Positions 47,938-55,965 of a stretch of DNA of 64,000 bases are shown in pieces. Below the pieces are notes generated by a model, which did no database searches, had not been told where the DNA came from, and saw only the letters and a list, made by a program, of their open reading frames with translations. The position numbers and the translations under genes are program-made. Position 1 is the first letter of the stretch, and each line of letters opens with the position of its first letter. Source of the DNA: an uncultured Pelagibacteraceae bacterium (GTDB lineage: Bacteria > Pseudomonadota > Alphaproteobacteria > Pelagibacterales > Pelagibacteraceae); assembly GCA_902551985.1 (NCBI GenBank), contig CACDFI010000001.1, positions 164,376-228,375 on the forward strand, written 5' to 3'.

Positions 47938-48143
47938 TAATCTAATTTAGGAAAATCACTTAGTTCTCCATATTTAATTACATTACTTTTAAAATCATCA
48001 AAAGAGGTTTCATTTTCAAAATTTAATTTTGTAATATCTGAATTTGTGTTTTCCTCTTCAACATTCCACATTGAAACAGGATGATTCAGAGAACAATGTG
48101 ATAAAATAATTAAAAATAATATCATTAGTATTTTTTTATACAT
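47937..48143 (-). CDS. Small predicted lipoprotein
   Basis: 68 residues. A hydrophobic signal (about 4-16) leads to LSHC17, a near-lipobox with His at -1 instead of Gly/Ala/Ser. The rest is acidic and polar. No family is recognised. It lies between argC (8-base overlap) and hom (one-base overlap), so it is cotranscribed with amino-acid genes, which gives little clue to function. Its position in an overlapping operon supports it as a real gene. Confidence 0.65.
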   Translation of the reverse strand: MYKKILMILFLIILSHCSLNHPVSMWNVEEENTNSDITKLNFENETSFDDFKSNVIKYGELSDFPKLD

Positions 48144-49161
48144 TTAGTCCTTCACCTTCATTAAATTTAAAATAATAATTCATATTTTGCACAGCTTGTC
48201 CCCCACCACCTTTAATCAAATTATCAATTGCAGACAATATTATTATTTTATCTTTATATTTGCTATTACATACTGAAATTAAACAATTATTAGTATTAAT
48301 TACATCGTTAGTGCTTAAAAATGTATTTATTTTAGAAATTTTCACAAACTTATGACTTTTGTAATGATTGGTTAAAACATTTTGAATTTTTCTTAGGGAA
48401 GCACCCTTTTTTATATCAACATATATAGTGCTTAAAATTCCTCTAAACATTGGTGTAAGATGTGGAGTAAAATGAAATTTATTTTTTTTTCCAGTTTTTA
48501 AATCTAATTCTTGTTGAATTTCAGAATTATGTCTATGATTTGCTAATCCATAAGCACTAAGGGACTCGTATAGATTTTTATTTTTATATCTTTTATGTAC
48601 ACTCCTCCCGGCTCCTGAATAACCAGATTTAGAGTCTATGATAATTGTTTTGTTATTAATTAGGTTTCTTTTTATTAATGGAATTAGTGGAATTAATACC
48701 GTAGTTGGATAACATCCAGGACAAGATATAATTTTAAATTTTTTTATTAATTTTCCACTTATTTCAGGTATAGAATAAATACTGTCTTTAATTAGATTTG
48801 AGGCGCTATGTCTAATTTTATACCATTTTTCATATTCATTTTTAGTATTGAGTCTAAAATCTGCAGCAAGATCTATAAGCAGATTATTTTTGTTTAGATA
48901 TTTTGATATAGATTGAGCTTCACCATTTGGAAGTGCTGTAAATATAATATCTACATCTGATAGGTATTTTTTGTTAAACTTAGATATCTTTGGTAGTTTA
49001 AACTTTTTTAAATCCTTATCATAAAAATCAATTTTTTTTCCAACTGATGAACTACCACATAAATATTTTATATTTATATGTTTATGTTTGCAAAGGAGCT
49101 TTGTTAATTGTAAACCAATATATCCAGTTGCTCCACAAATAAGAATATTTTTCTTAAGCAT
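48136..49161 (-). CDS. argC: N-acetyl-gamma-glutamyl-phosphate reductase
   Basis: 341 residues. ICGATGYIGLQLT (8-20) binds NADP, TALPNGEAQ is the second motif and C150 in SCPGCYPTTV is the catalytic cysteine. GYSGAGRSVH and FTPHLTPMFRGIL support it. It reduces acetylglutamyl phosphate in arginine synthesis. It follows rpsI by 33 bp in the same direction and overlaps the lipoprotein gene. Confidence 0.96.
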   Translation of the reverse strand: MLKKNILICGATGYIGLQLTKLLCKHKHINIKYLCGSSSVGKKIDFYDKDLKKFKLPKISKFNKKYLSDVDIIFTALPNGEAQSISKYLNKNNLLIDLAADFRLNTKNEYEKWYKIRHSASNLIKDSIYSIPEISGKLIKKFKIISCPGCYPTTVLIPLIPLIKRNLINNKTIIIDSKSGYSGAGRSVHKRYKNKNLYESLSAYGLANHRHNSEIQQELDLKTGKKNKFHFTPHLTPMFRGILSTIYVDIKKGASLRKIQNVLTNHYKSHKFVKISKINTFLSTNDVINTNNCLISVCNSKYKDKIIILSAIDNLIKGGGGQAVQNMNYYFKFNEGEGLNV

Positions 49162-49194
49162 AAATTAATATAACAGTTGAAAATTAAAAAGAAA

Positions 49195-49626
49195 TTATCT
49201 TTTAGAGAATTGAAAGCTTCTTCTTGCTTTTGCTCTACCTGGTTTTTTTCTCTCTACAGATCTAGAGTCTCTGGTTGTAAGTTTTTCCTTACGTAGAGTT
49301 GATTTTAGTGTTTCATCAAATTTAAGTAGAGCCCTTGAAATACCATGTACTAATGCACCAGCTTGACCAGTTTGACCCCCTCCAACAACTTTAGATCTAA
49401 CATCGTAATCAGTGGATTGGTTTATTATTTCAAATGGTCTTAAAATTTGCATTTTGTGGTTTGCTCTAGGAAAATAATCATCAAGTGATTTTCCATTTAC
49501 ATAGAATTTCCCCGTACCCTTTTTTAACCAAACTTTGGCTACTGATTTTTTTCTTCTCCCTGTAGCATACTTACTATCTTTAAAATCTAATTTTATCTTT
49601 GGTGATGATGTTTGATTGTTTTCCAT
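49195..49626 (-). CDS. rpsI: 30S ribosomal protein S9
   Basis: 143 residues. ATGRRKKSVAKVWLKKGTGK, VVGGGQTGQAGALVHGISRAL and the conserved end KKPGRAKARRSFQFSKR are diagnostic; the final Lys-Arg reaches the P-site tRNA. It follows rplM by one base, the universal L13-S9 pair. Confidence 0.98.
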   Translation of the reverse strand: MENNQTSSPKIKLDFKDSKYATGRRKKSVAKVWLKKGTGKFYVNGKSLDDYFPRANHKMQILRPFEIINQSTDYDVRSKVVGGGQTGQAGALVHGISRALLKFDETLKSTLRKEKLTTRDSRSVERKKPGRAKARRSFQFSKR

Positions 49627-49627
49627 A

Positions 49628-50086
49628 TTAATTTCTAACTATATTTTTCTCATTAAGCTTGCTGATTTCAATTACTTTTGGATTTTGTGCACTATGAGGA
49701 TGATCGGCTCCAGAGTAAATCTTAAGCTTTGACAATTGTTTTTTAGCTAGAGCGCCAGATGGTAACATTCTTTTGACAGCTAATTTTAAAACTTCACCAG
49801 GCTTCTTCTCACTCAACTTTTCTGGCGTTATTTCTTTTATTCCTCCAGGATAACCAGTATGTCTATAGTACTTTTTGTTTTGAAATTTGTTTCCGGTAAA
49901 TTTTATTTGGTCTACATTTTTGACAACAACAAAATCTCCATCATCCATGTGAGGAGTATATTTTGTTTTATTTTTGCCTCTTATAATTTTAGATACTACT
50001 GTTGCAAGTCTACCAACTACAGCACCTGTAGCGTCAATTTCAAACCACTCGCTATTTATCTCATCTTTTTTAACAAATTTCGTCAT
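49628..50086 (-). CDS. rplM: 50S ribosomal protein L13
   Basis: 152 residues from ATG 50086. An upstream ATG at 50125 would add 13 unmatched residues and is rejected. Typical features are WFEIDATGAVVGRLATVV, GDFVVVKNVDQIKFTGNK, YYRHTGYPGGIKE and VKRMLPSGALAKKQL. Heads the rplM-rpsI transcript, divergent from the methionine locus. Confidence 0.98.
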   Translation of the reverse strand: MTKFVKKDEINSEWFEIDATGAVVGRLATVVSKIIRGKNKTKYTPHMDDGDFVVVKNVDQIKFTGNKFQNKKYYRHTGYPGGIKEITPEKLSEKKPGEVLKLAVKRMLPSGALAKKQLSKLKIYSGADHPHSAQNPKVIEISKLNEKNIVRN

Positions 50087-50160
50087 GAATGCGGGATTAA
50101 TACTTATAATTACATATATTGTCAATTTATTATATTTTTTTAGGACTTAATGGTTGATTG

Positions 50161-50228
50161 AATTATTAGCATTTATTAGTAATAATAACTCGTTAAAAAG
50201 GAATTCTCTAAGCTAATAATTAAAGGAG
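50161..50228 (+). promoter_or_regulatory. 5' leader with 10-bp inverted repeat before the first MetY gene
   Basis: AATTATTAGC (50161-50170) and GCTAATAATT (50212-50221) are perfectly complementary around 41 bases that contain a smaller TTATT/AATAA hairpin. The 3' arm ends directly before AAAGGAG, the ribosome site of the next gene (start 50233). The geometry suits translational or transcriptional control, perhaps by methionine or SAM, but I recognise no known riboswitch in it. Confidence 0.45.
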
Positions 50229-50232
50229 CCAA

Positions 50233-51564
50233 ATGAGTGATAAAAAAAAAGAATTAAAACCAAATACCTATAAATTCGATACATTAAGTTTGCATGCTGG
50301 TTATCAGCCACATAAAAATGCTGGGTCAAGACAAGTGCCAATTTACCAAACTACATCATACTTGTTTGATGATGTTGATCATGCTGCTGCTCTCTTTAAT
50401 TTAGAAAGAGGTGGTCATATTTATAGCAGAATTTCAAATCCAACAGTTGGAGTATTAGAAGAGAGAGTTGCTTCACTTGAAGGTGGTACAGCTGCATTAG
50501 CCACATCTTCAGGAATGAGTGCAATATTTTTAGCTGTCATGACATTATGTGAAGCAGGTGATCATTTAGTTGTATCATCACAATTATATGGAGGTACTGT
50601 TAACTTGTTCAGATTAACATTACCTAAATTTGGCATTAAATGTACGTTCGTTAAACCAAGAGATACTGAAGGTTTTAAAAAAGCAATTCAAAAAAACACA
50701 AAAGGAATTTTTGGAGAACTTGTTGGAAATCCAGGTAATGAAATAATGAACATGCCTGAAATTGCTAAAATTGCACATGAAGCAGGTATACCATTAATGG
50801 TTGATGCAACCTATCAAACTCCATATTTATGTAAACCATTTGAACATGGTGCTGATATAGTTATTCACTCATTAACTAAATGGATGGCTGGACATGGATC
50901 CTCAATGGCAGGAATATTAGTTGAAGGTGGAAAATTTGATTGGATGCAAAATGATAAATTTCCAACTATGACTAAACCTTACGAAGGTTATCACGGTTTG
51001 TCTTTTGCTGAAGAATTTGGTCCAACAGCTTTTACTATGAAAGCTAGAGCTGAAGGCATGAGAGATTTTGGACCTTGTTTAAGTCCTCAAAATGCATGGA
51101 ATGTTTTACAAGGTATTGAGACTTTATCTGTTAGAATGAAAAAACATTGTTCTAACGCAGAAGAAATGGTCAAATATTTAATGGGTCATGAAAGTGTTGC
51201 ATGGGTATCGCATCCAAGTGTTCCTGATCACCCTGATCATGAATTAGCAAAAAAACTTTTACCTAATGGAAGAGGTTCAATGATAGCATTTGGCATTAAA
51301 GGTGGGAAAGAAGCAGGTGTAGCATTTATCAATAATGTTAAACTAGCTTCTCACCTAGCAAATGTGGGAGACACTAGAACTTTAGTCATACATCCTGCAT
51401 CTGGAACTCATTCACAAATGGACGAAGCAACTTTAAAGTTTGCTGGACTTTCGCATGATATGATTAGATTGTCTGTTGGTATTGAAGATATTGATGACAT
51501 CAAAAATGATTTCGAGGTTGGTTTTAGAGCTGCAAGAAAACCAAGACTTGTATCTAATCAATGA
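50233..51564 (+). CDS. O-acetylhomoserine sulfhydrylase-like PLP enzyme (first MetY paralogue)
   Basis: 443 residues of the Cys/Met metabolism PLP family. Segments include VPIYQTTSYLFDDVDHAAALF (34-54), YSRISNPTVGVLEERVA, and PLP lysine K216 in IHSLTKWMAGHG. Loop GELVGNPGNEIM is OAH-sulfhydrylase-like. Members add sulfide or methanethiol to O-acetylhomoserine. It differs widely from the second paralogue, so its nucleophile may differ. AAAGGAG lies five bases before the ATG. ATGA overlap with the hydrolase. Confidence 0.88.
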   Translation: MSDKKKELKPNTYKFDTLSLHAGYQPHKNAGSRQVPIYQTTSYLFDDVDHAAALFNLERGGHIYSRISNPTVGVLEERVASLEGGTAALATSSGMSAIFLAVMTLCEAGDHLVVSSQLYGGTVNLFRLTLPKFGIKCTFVKPRDTEGFKKAIQKNTKGIFGELVGNPGNEIMNMPEIAKIAHEAGIPLMVDATYQTPYLCKPFEHGADIVIHSLTKWMAGHGSSMAGILVEGGKFDWMQNDKFPTMTKPYEGYHGLSFAEEFGPTAFTMKARAEGMRDFGPCLSPQNAWNVLQGIETLSVRMKKHCSNAEEMVKYLMGHESVAWVSHPSVPDHPDHELAKKLLPNGRGSMIAFGIKGGKEAGVAFINNVKLASHLANVGDTRTLVIHPASGTHSQMDEATLKFAGLSHDMIRLSVGIEDIDDIKNDFEVGFRAARKPRLVSNQ

Positions 51565-52379
51565 AATTTAAAGTAGATAATAACGAAGTTTATGCTTCGA
51601 CGGGTGGACGACCGTTTGATAAAAAAAAACCTCTAATAATATTTGTTCATGGTAGTGGATTAACCCATATGACATGGGTTCTTCAAACCAGATATTTTGC
51701 ATTTCATGGATATAACGCTTTAGCAATAGATTTACCTGGTCACGGTCTTTCAGGAGGTGAAAGTCTTAAGTCGATTGAAGAAATGGCTGATTGGGTAAAT
51801 TCAGTAATTGATGCAGTTGGTCACAAAGAAGCCTCTTTGGTTGGTCACTCTCAAGGATGTTTAGTTACAATAGAATGTACTGCAAGATATCCAAATAAAA
51901 TTAAAACTTTAAGCTTAATGGGTGGGGCTGGGGCAATTCCTATGAATCCTCAATTACTCTCGCTAGCAGAAAACAATGACCCAAAAGCTGTAGATTTAAT
52001 GATGGACTGGGCTCACGGTCCAGCCGGTCATTTTGGTGGTCATCCAGTGCCTGGACTATATCATATAAACACTGGTACAATGCTTGCAAAGTCACGTACT
52101 ATACAGAATACTCTTGGTGTTGATTTTAGAGCCTGCGATAACTACAAAAATGGTTTTGAGGCTGCAAAAAAAGTTAAATGCCCTACTCTATCAATTTTAG
52201 CAACTGATGACAAAATGTGTCCTGTTAAAGAAGGAAAAAAATTGGCGGCATTAATTGATGGTAGTCAAGTAGATATAATCGATAATTGCGGTCATATGAT
52301 GTTATTAGAAGAAGCCGATAGAGTTCTAACAGTACTAAAAAAATTTATAACTACTAATTATCCCCCATTATCAAGTTAA
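51561..52379 (+). CDS. Alpha/beta hydrolase
   Basis: 272 residues. Oxyanion motif FVHGSGLTH (28-36), nucleophile S97 in VGHSQG, an Asp near LATDDKMCP and a final His in CGHMMLLEE complete the triad. The lid region (about 120-180) is rich in His, Gly and Pro. It is too short and lacks the sequence expected of homoserine acetyltransferase MetX, but it sits between two MetY-type genes and is coupled to the first, so a role in sulfur-amino-acid or thioester metabolism is possible. Substrate unknown. Confidence 0.85.
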   Translation: MKFKVDNNEVYASTGGRPFDKKKPLIIFVHGSGLTHMTWVLQTRYFAFHGYNALAIDLPGHGLSGGESLKSIEEMADWVNSVIDAVGHKEASLVGHSQGCLVTIECTARYPNKIKTLSLMGGAGAIPMNPQLLSLAENNDPKAVDLMMDWAHGPAGHFGGHPVPGLYHINTGTMLAKSRTIQNTLGVDFRACDNYKNGFEAAKKVKCPTLSILATDDKMCPVKEGKKLAALIDGSQVDIIDNCGHMMLLEEADRVLTVLKKFITTNYPPLSS

Positions 52380-52437
52380 ATTAAAGCTTGATTGTATTTT
52401 TTCATTAAAGTTAAATACTGATTTAAACAGAAGGGGA
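52380..52437 (+). promoter_or_regulatory. SAM-V/SAM-II-like riboswitch candidate before the second MetY gene
   Basis: A stem GTATTT/AAATAC (52394-52399 with 52413-52418) closes a 13-base loop containing TTAAA (52405-52409), which can pair with TTTAA (52422-52426) downstream, giving an H-type pseudoknot. It is followed by AAGGGG (52431-52436), the ribosome site for the ATG at 52442. SAM-II and SAM-V riboswitches have this architecture, and SAM-V is known from SAR11 methionine genes. I judged the match by eye from memory of the class; not computed. Confidence 0.6.
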
Positions 52438-52441
52438 AAAT

Positions 52442-53767
52442 ATGAGCAAAAATAAAAATCCAGAAACAATCGCTTTACACGGAGGAGATTACAGAAGTGA
52501 TCCAGCTACTACTGCAGTAGCAGTGCCACTTTATAGAACAACATCTTATCAATTTAATGATACTGATCATGCCGCGAATTTATTCGCACTCAAAGAATTT
52601 GGAAACATATACACAAGAATTATGAATCCGACAAATGACGTACTTGAAAAAAGAGTAGCAGCACTTGAGGGTGGACTTGCAGCTGTCACCGTTGGTTCAG
52701 GACAAGCAGCATCTACATTTGCAATTATGAATGTTTGTCAATCTGGTGATAATTTCATTAGTTCAACTGATTTATATGGAGGAACAGTTAATTTATTTAC
52801 ACACACACTTAAAAAATTAGGTATAGAGTGTAGATACGCTGATCCTTCAGATCCAAGCAATTTTGAAAAATTAATTGATGAAAAAACAAGATGTTTTTAT
52901 GCTGAAACACTACCAAATCCTTATTTAAGGGTTTTTCCAATTAAAGAAGTTTCAGACATTGGAAGAAAACACAATATTCCATTAATCATGGATAACACTG
53001 CATCACCAGTAATTTGTAAACCAATTGAACACGGCGCAGCAGTAGTTGTGCATTCACTAACTAAATTTATAGGTGGACATGGTACTGTTATAGGTGGATG
53101 TTTAATAGATGGTGGTAATTTTGATTGGACTAAAGATCCAAAAAGACAACCTTTATTTAATGAACCAGATGCAAGTTATGGTGGGGCTAAATGGGGTGAA
53201 GTGGTGCCACAATTAACAGGAGCCAATGTTTCTTTTGCTGTTAGAGCTAGAGTATGTCTTTTAAGAGATTTAGGAGCTCCTCTTGCTCCAGATAATGCTT
53301 GGGGAATAATACAAGGACTAGAAACTGCTCCTTTAAGGATGAAGCAACATTGTTCTAATGCTGAAAAAGCTGTAGCATTTTTGCAAAAACATAAAAATGT
53401 TGAAAGAGTTATATACCCTACTCTTCACGAAGGTGAAATAGCTGCAAGATCTAAAAAATACCTAAAAGGTGGAAATGGTGCATTAGTTGGTATTGAGGTT
53501 AAAGGTGGAGTTGAGGCTGGTAAAAAATTTATAGAGTCTTTGAAAATGTTTTACCATGTAGCAAATATTGGAGATGCTAGAAGTTTAGCAATTCATCCTG
53601 CTACAACAACCCATAGCCAATTAACAGAGGAAGAACTATTAGCGGCTGGTGTTACACCGGGATATGTAAGGTTGTCTATAGGTATAGAACATCCAGATGA
53701 TATAATAGCTGATTTAGATCAAGCCCTTGGTGCTTCAGGTAAACCAAGTTTAAAGGCTGTTAGTTAG
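52442..53767 (+). CDS. metY: O-acetylhomoserine aminocarboxypropyltransferase MetY
   Basis: 441 residues. ETIALHGGDYRSDPATTAVAVPLYRTTSY-type opening, IYTRIMNPTNDVLEKRVAALEGG, AETLPNPYLRV and PLP K208 in HSLTKFIGGHG match classic MetY. It makes homocysteine from O-acetylhomoserine and sulfide, or methionine from methanethiol, which suits an organism using reduced organosulfur. Preceded by the SAM-riboswitch-like leader. Its last 8 bases overlap convergent ctaA. Confidence 0.94.
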   Translation: MSKNKNPETIALHGGDYRSDPATTAVAVPLYRTTSYQFNDTDHAANLFALKEFGNIYTRIMNPTNDVLEKRVAALEGGLAAVTVGSGQAASTFAIMNVCQSGDNFISSTDLYGGTVNLFTHTLKKLGIECRYADPSDPSNFEKLIDEKTRCFYAETLPNPYLRVFPIKEVSDIGRKHNIPLIMDNTASPVICKPIEHGAAVVVHSLTKFIGGHGTVIGGCLIDGGNFDWTKDPKRQPLFNEPDASYGGAKWGEVVPQLTGANVSFAVRARVCLLRDLGAPLAPDNAWGIIQGLETAPLRMKQHCSNAEKAVAFLQKHKNVERVIYPTLHEGEIAARSKKYLKGGNGALVGIEVKGGVEAGKKFIESLKMFYHVANIGDARSLAIHPATTTHSQLTEEELLAAGVTPGYVRLSIGIEHPDDIIADLDQALGASGKPSLKAVS

Positions 53768-54776
53768 ACCTGGTATTTATAAATAAGAAATAGATACAAG
53801 AACTTACTAAAAAGATTGAACTTATTTGGTGCATAGATGCGATATAAATCTGTGCACCATACAATACGGTAAATATTCCTAATATTATTTGCAAAATAAT
53901 AAATAAACCTAAAACATTAATTGATTTGTATAAACTGTAAATTTTATTTTTATAAATTTTAATAAAGATATAAATATAAAATATACCAATAAAATAAGCT
54001 AGATTTCTGTGAATAAATTGCACTAAAGACGGGTCGCTAAAAGCAGAAATCTTAAAAAGATTGATTATATCGTTATCATCTGGAAAAAAAGTACTACCCA
54101 TTAGAGGCCATGAATTATAAATTTTGCCAGCATCCATTCCAGAAACAAATGCACCTACAGTAATTTGTAAAAAAATTAAAATCAAAAAAAATAATGGAAA
54201 GAATAAATTTATTTTTATATAATAATCTCTTTTCACATTTATTTTTAAATAATTCCAAAAAATTAATGATAAAATAATAAATGCAATTAATAAATGAACA
54301 GATAATCTGAAATGACTTACATCAACTCTATTAACAAGTCCACTACTTACCATGTACCATCCTATAAATCCTTGAAAACAAATTAATATAAATATGAAAT
54401 ATAAACCTATTAGTTTTAAAAACTTAATCTTAAAAGTAAAATATAACAGCGGGATTAAAAAAGATATGCCAATAAGTCTACCTAAAAACCTATGGGCCCA
54501 TTCCCACCAAAAAATTACTTTAAATTCATTCATAGTCATATCAAAATTTTGAAGCTTAAATTCTGGAATTTCTTTATATAAATTAAAATACATAACCCAA
54601 TCTGAGCTACTCAAAGGAGGCAAGAAGCCTGAAAATAACTGCCATTGTGTAATAGATAATCCTGAGTCAGTTAACCTTGTAAGGCCGCCTACAATAATCA
54701 TAATAGAAATTATTAAAAACATTGATATTAACCAAGCAGATATTTGCTGGTTTACTTTGAGATTTTCACTATACAT
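53760..54776 (-). CDS. ctaA: Heme A synthase (CtaA/COX15)
   Basis: 338 residues with about eight membrane segments. GGLTRLTDSGLSITQW and EWAHRFLGRLIG near the N-terminal heme-binding half, then FVSGMDAGKIYNSWPLM and QFIHRNLAY, the second His pair, are characteristic. It oxidises heme O to heme A for cytochrome oxidase. Convergent with metY and 43 bp from divergent aroQ. No ctaB is seen here. Confidence 0.95.
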   Translation of the reverse strand: MYSENLKVNQQISAWLISMFLIISIMIIVGGLTRLTDSGLSITQWQLFSGFLPPLSSSDWVMYFNLYKEIPEFKLQNFDMTMNEFKVIFWWEWAHRFLGRLIGISFLIPLLYFTFKIKFLKLIGLYFIFILICFQGFIGWYMVSSGLVNRVDVSHFRLSVHLLIAFIILSLIFWNYLKINVKRDYYIKINLFFPLFFLILIFLQITVGAFVSGMDAGKIYNSWPLMGSTFFPDDNDIINLFKISAFSDPSLVQFIHRNLAYFIGIFYIYIFIKIYKNKIYSLYKSINVLGLFIILQIILGIFTVLYGAQIYIASMHQISSIFLVSSCIYFLFINTRSN

Positions 54777-54819
54777 GAATGCATAAATATAATATTTTTT
54801 AAATTATCCAATTATATAA

Positions 54820-55110
54820 ATGTCGCCATTAAAAAAACAAAAACTCAATAAAATCAGATATGAGCTGGATAAACTTGACAATTCTTTAATAAAAATAATT
54901 AAAAAAAGAACTAGTTTAGTAAAAAAAGTGCTTGCTCTTAAGGAAAGAAAAAATCAAATTGTTGACCAAAAAAGAATTAGTATTATTCTAAAAAATATTA
55001 AAAGGAAATCCATTAAAAACAAAATCGATCCAAAAATAACAAATAAAATTTGGAAGAATATGATCTTAGCTTATATTGATTTTGAAAAAAGAAATTTTAA
55101 AAAAAAATAG
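54820..55110 (+). CDS. aroQ: Chorismate mutase (AroQ type)
   Basis: 96 residues, entirely helical. IRYELDKLDNSLIKIIKKRTSLVKKV-like first helix holds the catalytic Arg and Lys, and VDQKRISIILKN follows, as in AroQ. It converts chorismate to prephenate for Phe and Tyr. Lysine-rich and single-domain. It ends one base before convergent rpmG. Confidence 0.85.
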   Translation: MSPLKKQKLNKIRYELDKLDNSLIKIIKKRTSLVKKVLALKERKNQIVDQKRISIILKNIKRKSIKNKIDPKITNKIWKNMILAYIDFEKRNFKKK

Positions 55111-55111
55111 A

Positions 55112-55303
55112 CTATTTGCTGTGTGGTGGTAATTTTTTTTCAACAAACATTTCGTGTTTTCTAGTTGCTGGATTATATTTTTTTGCTTTTAATTTAACTT
55201 TAGCTTTTTCTCCACCTGCTGGTTTTTTTACATAATAAAAAAAAGGACTATCTGGTTTTTCCTCAGGAACAAGTCTTACTTTAATATGTGTTTTTTTAGC
55301 CAT
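55112..55303 (-). CDS. rpmG: 50S ribosomal protein L33
   Basis: 63 residues. MAKKTHIKVRLVPEE, FFYYVKKPAGGEKAK and KYNPATRKHEMFVEKK follow alphaproteobacterial L33 (IKIRLV, FFY, RKYDPVVRKHVMFKE). It has extra residues around PEEKPDSP and at the C-terminus. It overlaps the merR-like gene by 8 bases. Confidence 0.9.
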   Translation of the reverse strand: MAKKTHIKVRLVPEEKPDSPFFYYVKKPAGGEKAKVKLKAKKYNPATRKHEMFVEKKLPPHSK

Positions 55304-55676
55304 TTTTTTCCTTAATATTAGTTATCAAATTCTTAATTTTCTTCAATTTAGTTTTAATTATATTTTTTTGTTTTATAGATGTATTCAACAATTCGTCAAT
55401 GTCTGAATTTTTAGAATTTAAGGCTTTTTTAACACCTTTTAGGGTCATACCTTTGTCTTTTAACAAAAATTTTATTTTTTTTAATAAGTTAATTGTGTCC
55501 TCATCATAATAGCGCCTTCTACCATTGAATAGCTTTGGTTTAACTTGTCTAAACTCTTTCTCCCAAAACCTAATTGTATGGGTTGAATATGTACCCTTTT
55601 TTTTATCTATTAAGTTTAATATTTGGGCTACTTCACCAATAGTTTTATATTTACTATCTTCTTTAAATTGATCCAT
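55296..55676 (-). CDS. MerR family transcriptional regulator
   Basis: 126 residues. YKTIGEVAQILNL is the winged helix start, HTIRFWEKEF the second helix and FNGRRRYYDEDTINLLKKIK the wing; LLKDKGMTLKGVKKAL follows. The C-terminus is a short lysine-rich coil without metal-binding cysteines. This regulator follows ihfA in many alphaproteobacteria, as here (14-base overlap). Its targets are unknown. Confidence 0.9.
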   Translation of the reverse strand: MDQFKEDSKYKTIGEVAQILNLIDKKKGTYSTHTIRFWEKEFRQVKPKLFNGRRRYYDEDTINLLKKIKFLLKDKGMTLKGVKKALNSKNSDIDELLNTSIKQKNIIKTKLKKIKNLITNIKEKNG

Positions 55677-55965
55677 TATTATTTATATAAGCTTTAAACT
55701 CTTTCGATGCTTTAAAAAGAATAACGTTTCGTTCTTTTATAATTTTTCTCTCTTTAGTTTTGGGATTTCTTCCAATACGTTGTTTTTTATTTCTTAATGA
55801 AAATGTTCCAAAATTTGTAATCTTAACTTTTTTGTATTTAATTATATTGTTTAAAATAATTTCAAATATATCCTCTAATAAATTTTCACTAATTTTTTTG
55901 GAAAATCCTATTTGCATATATATAGAATTTACAATTTCTTTTTTTGTTAAATTAATTCTTGTCAC
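55663..55965 (-). CDS. ihfA: Integration host factor alpha subunit
   Basis: 100 residues. TRINLTKKEIVNSIYMQIGFSK and the DNA-bending arm GTFSLRNKKQRIGRNPKT with the intercalating Pro are clear. IHF bends DNA in recombination and regulation. It directly follows plsX, without the fabH often found between them. An integrase that might use IHF is at 42098-43051. Confidence 0.94.
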   Translation of the reverse strand: MTRINLTKKEIVNSIYMQIGFSKKISENLLEDIFEIILNNIIKYKKVKITNFGTFSLRNKKQRIGRNPKTKERKIIKERNVILFKASKEFKAYINNNGSI

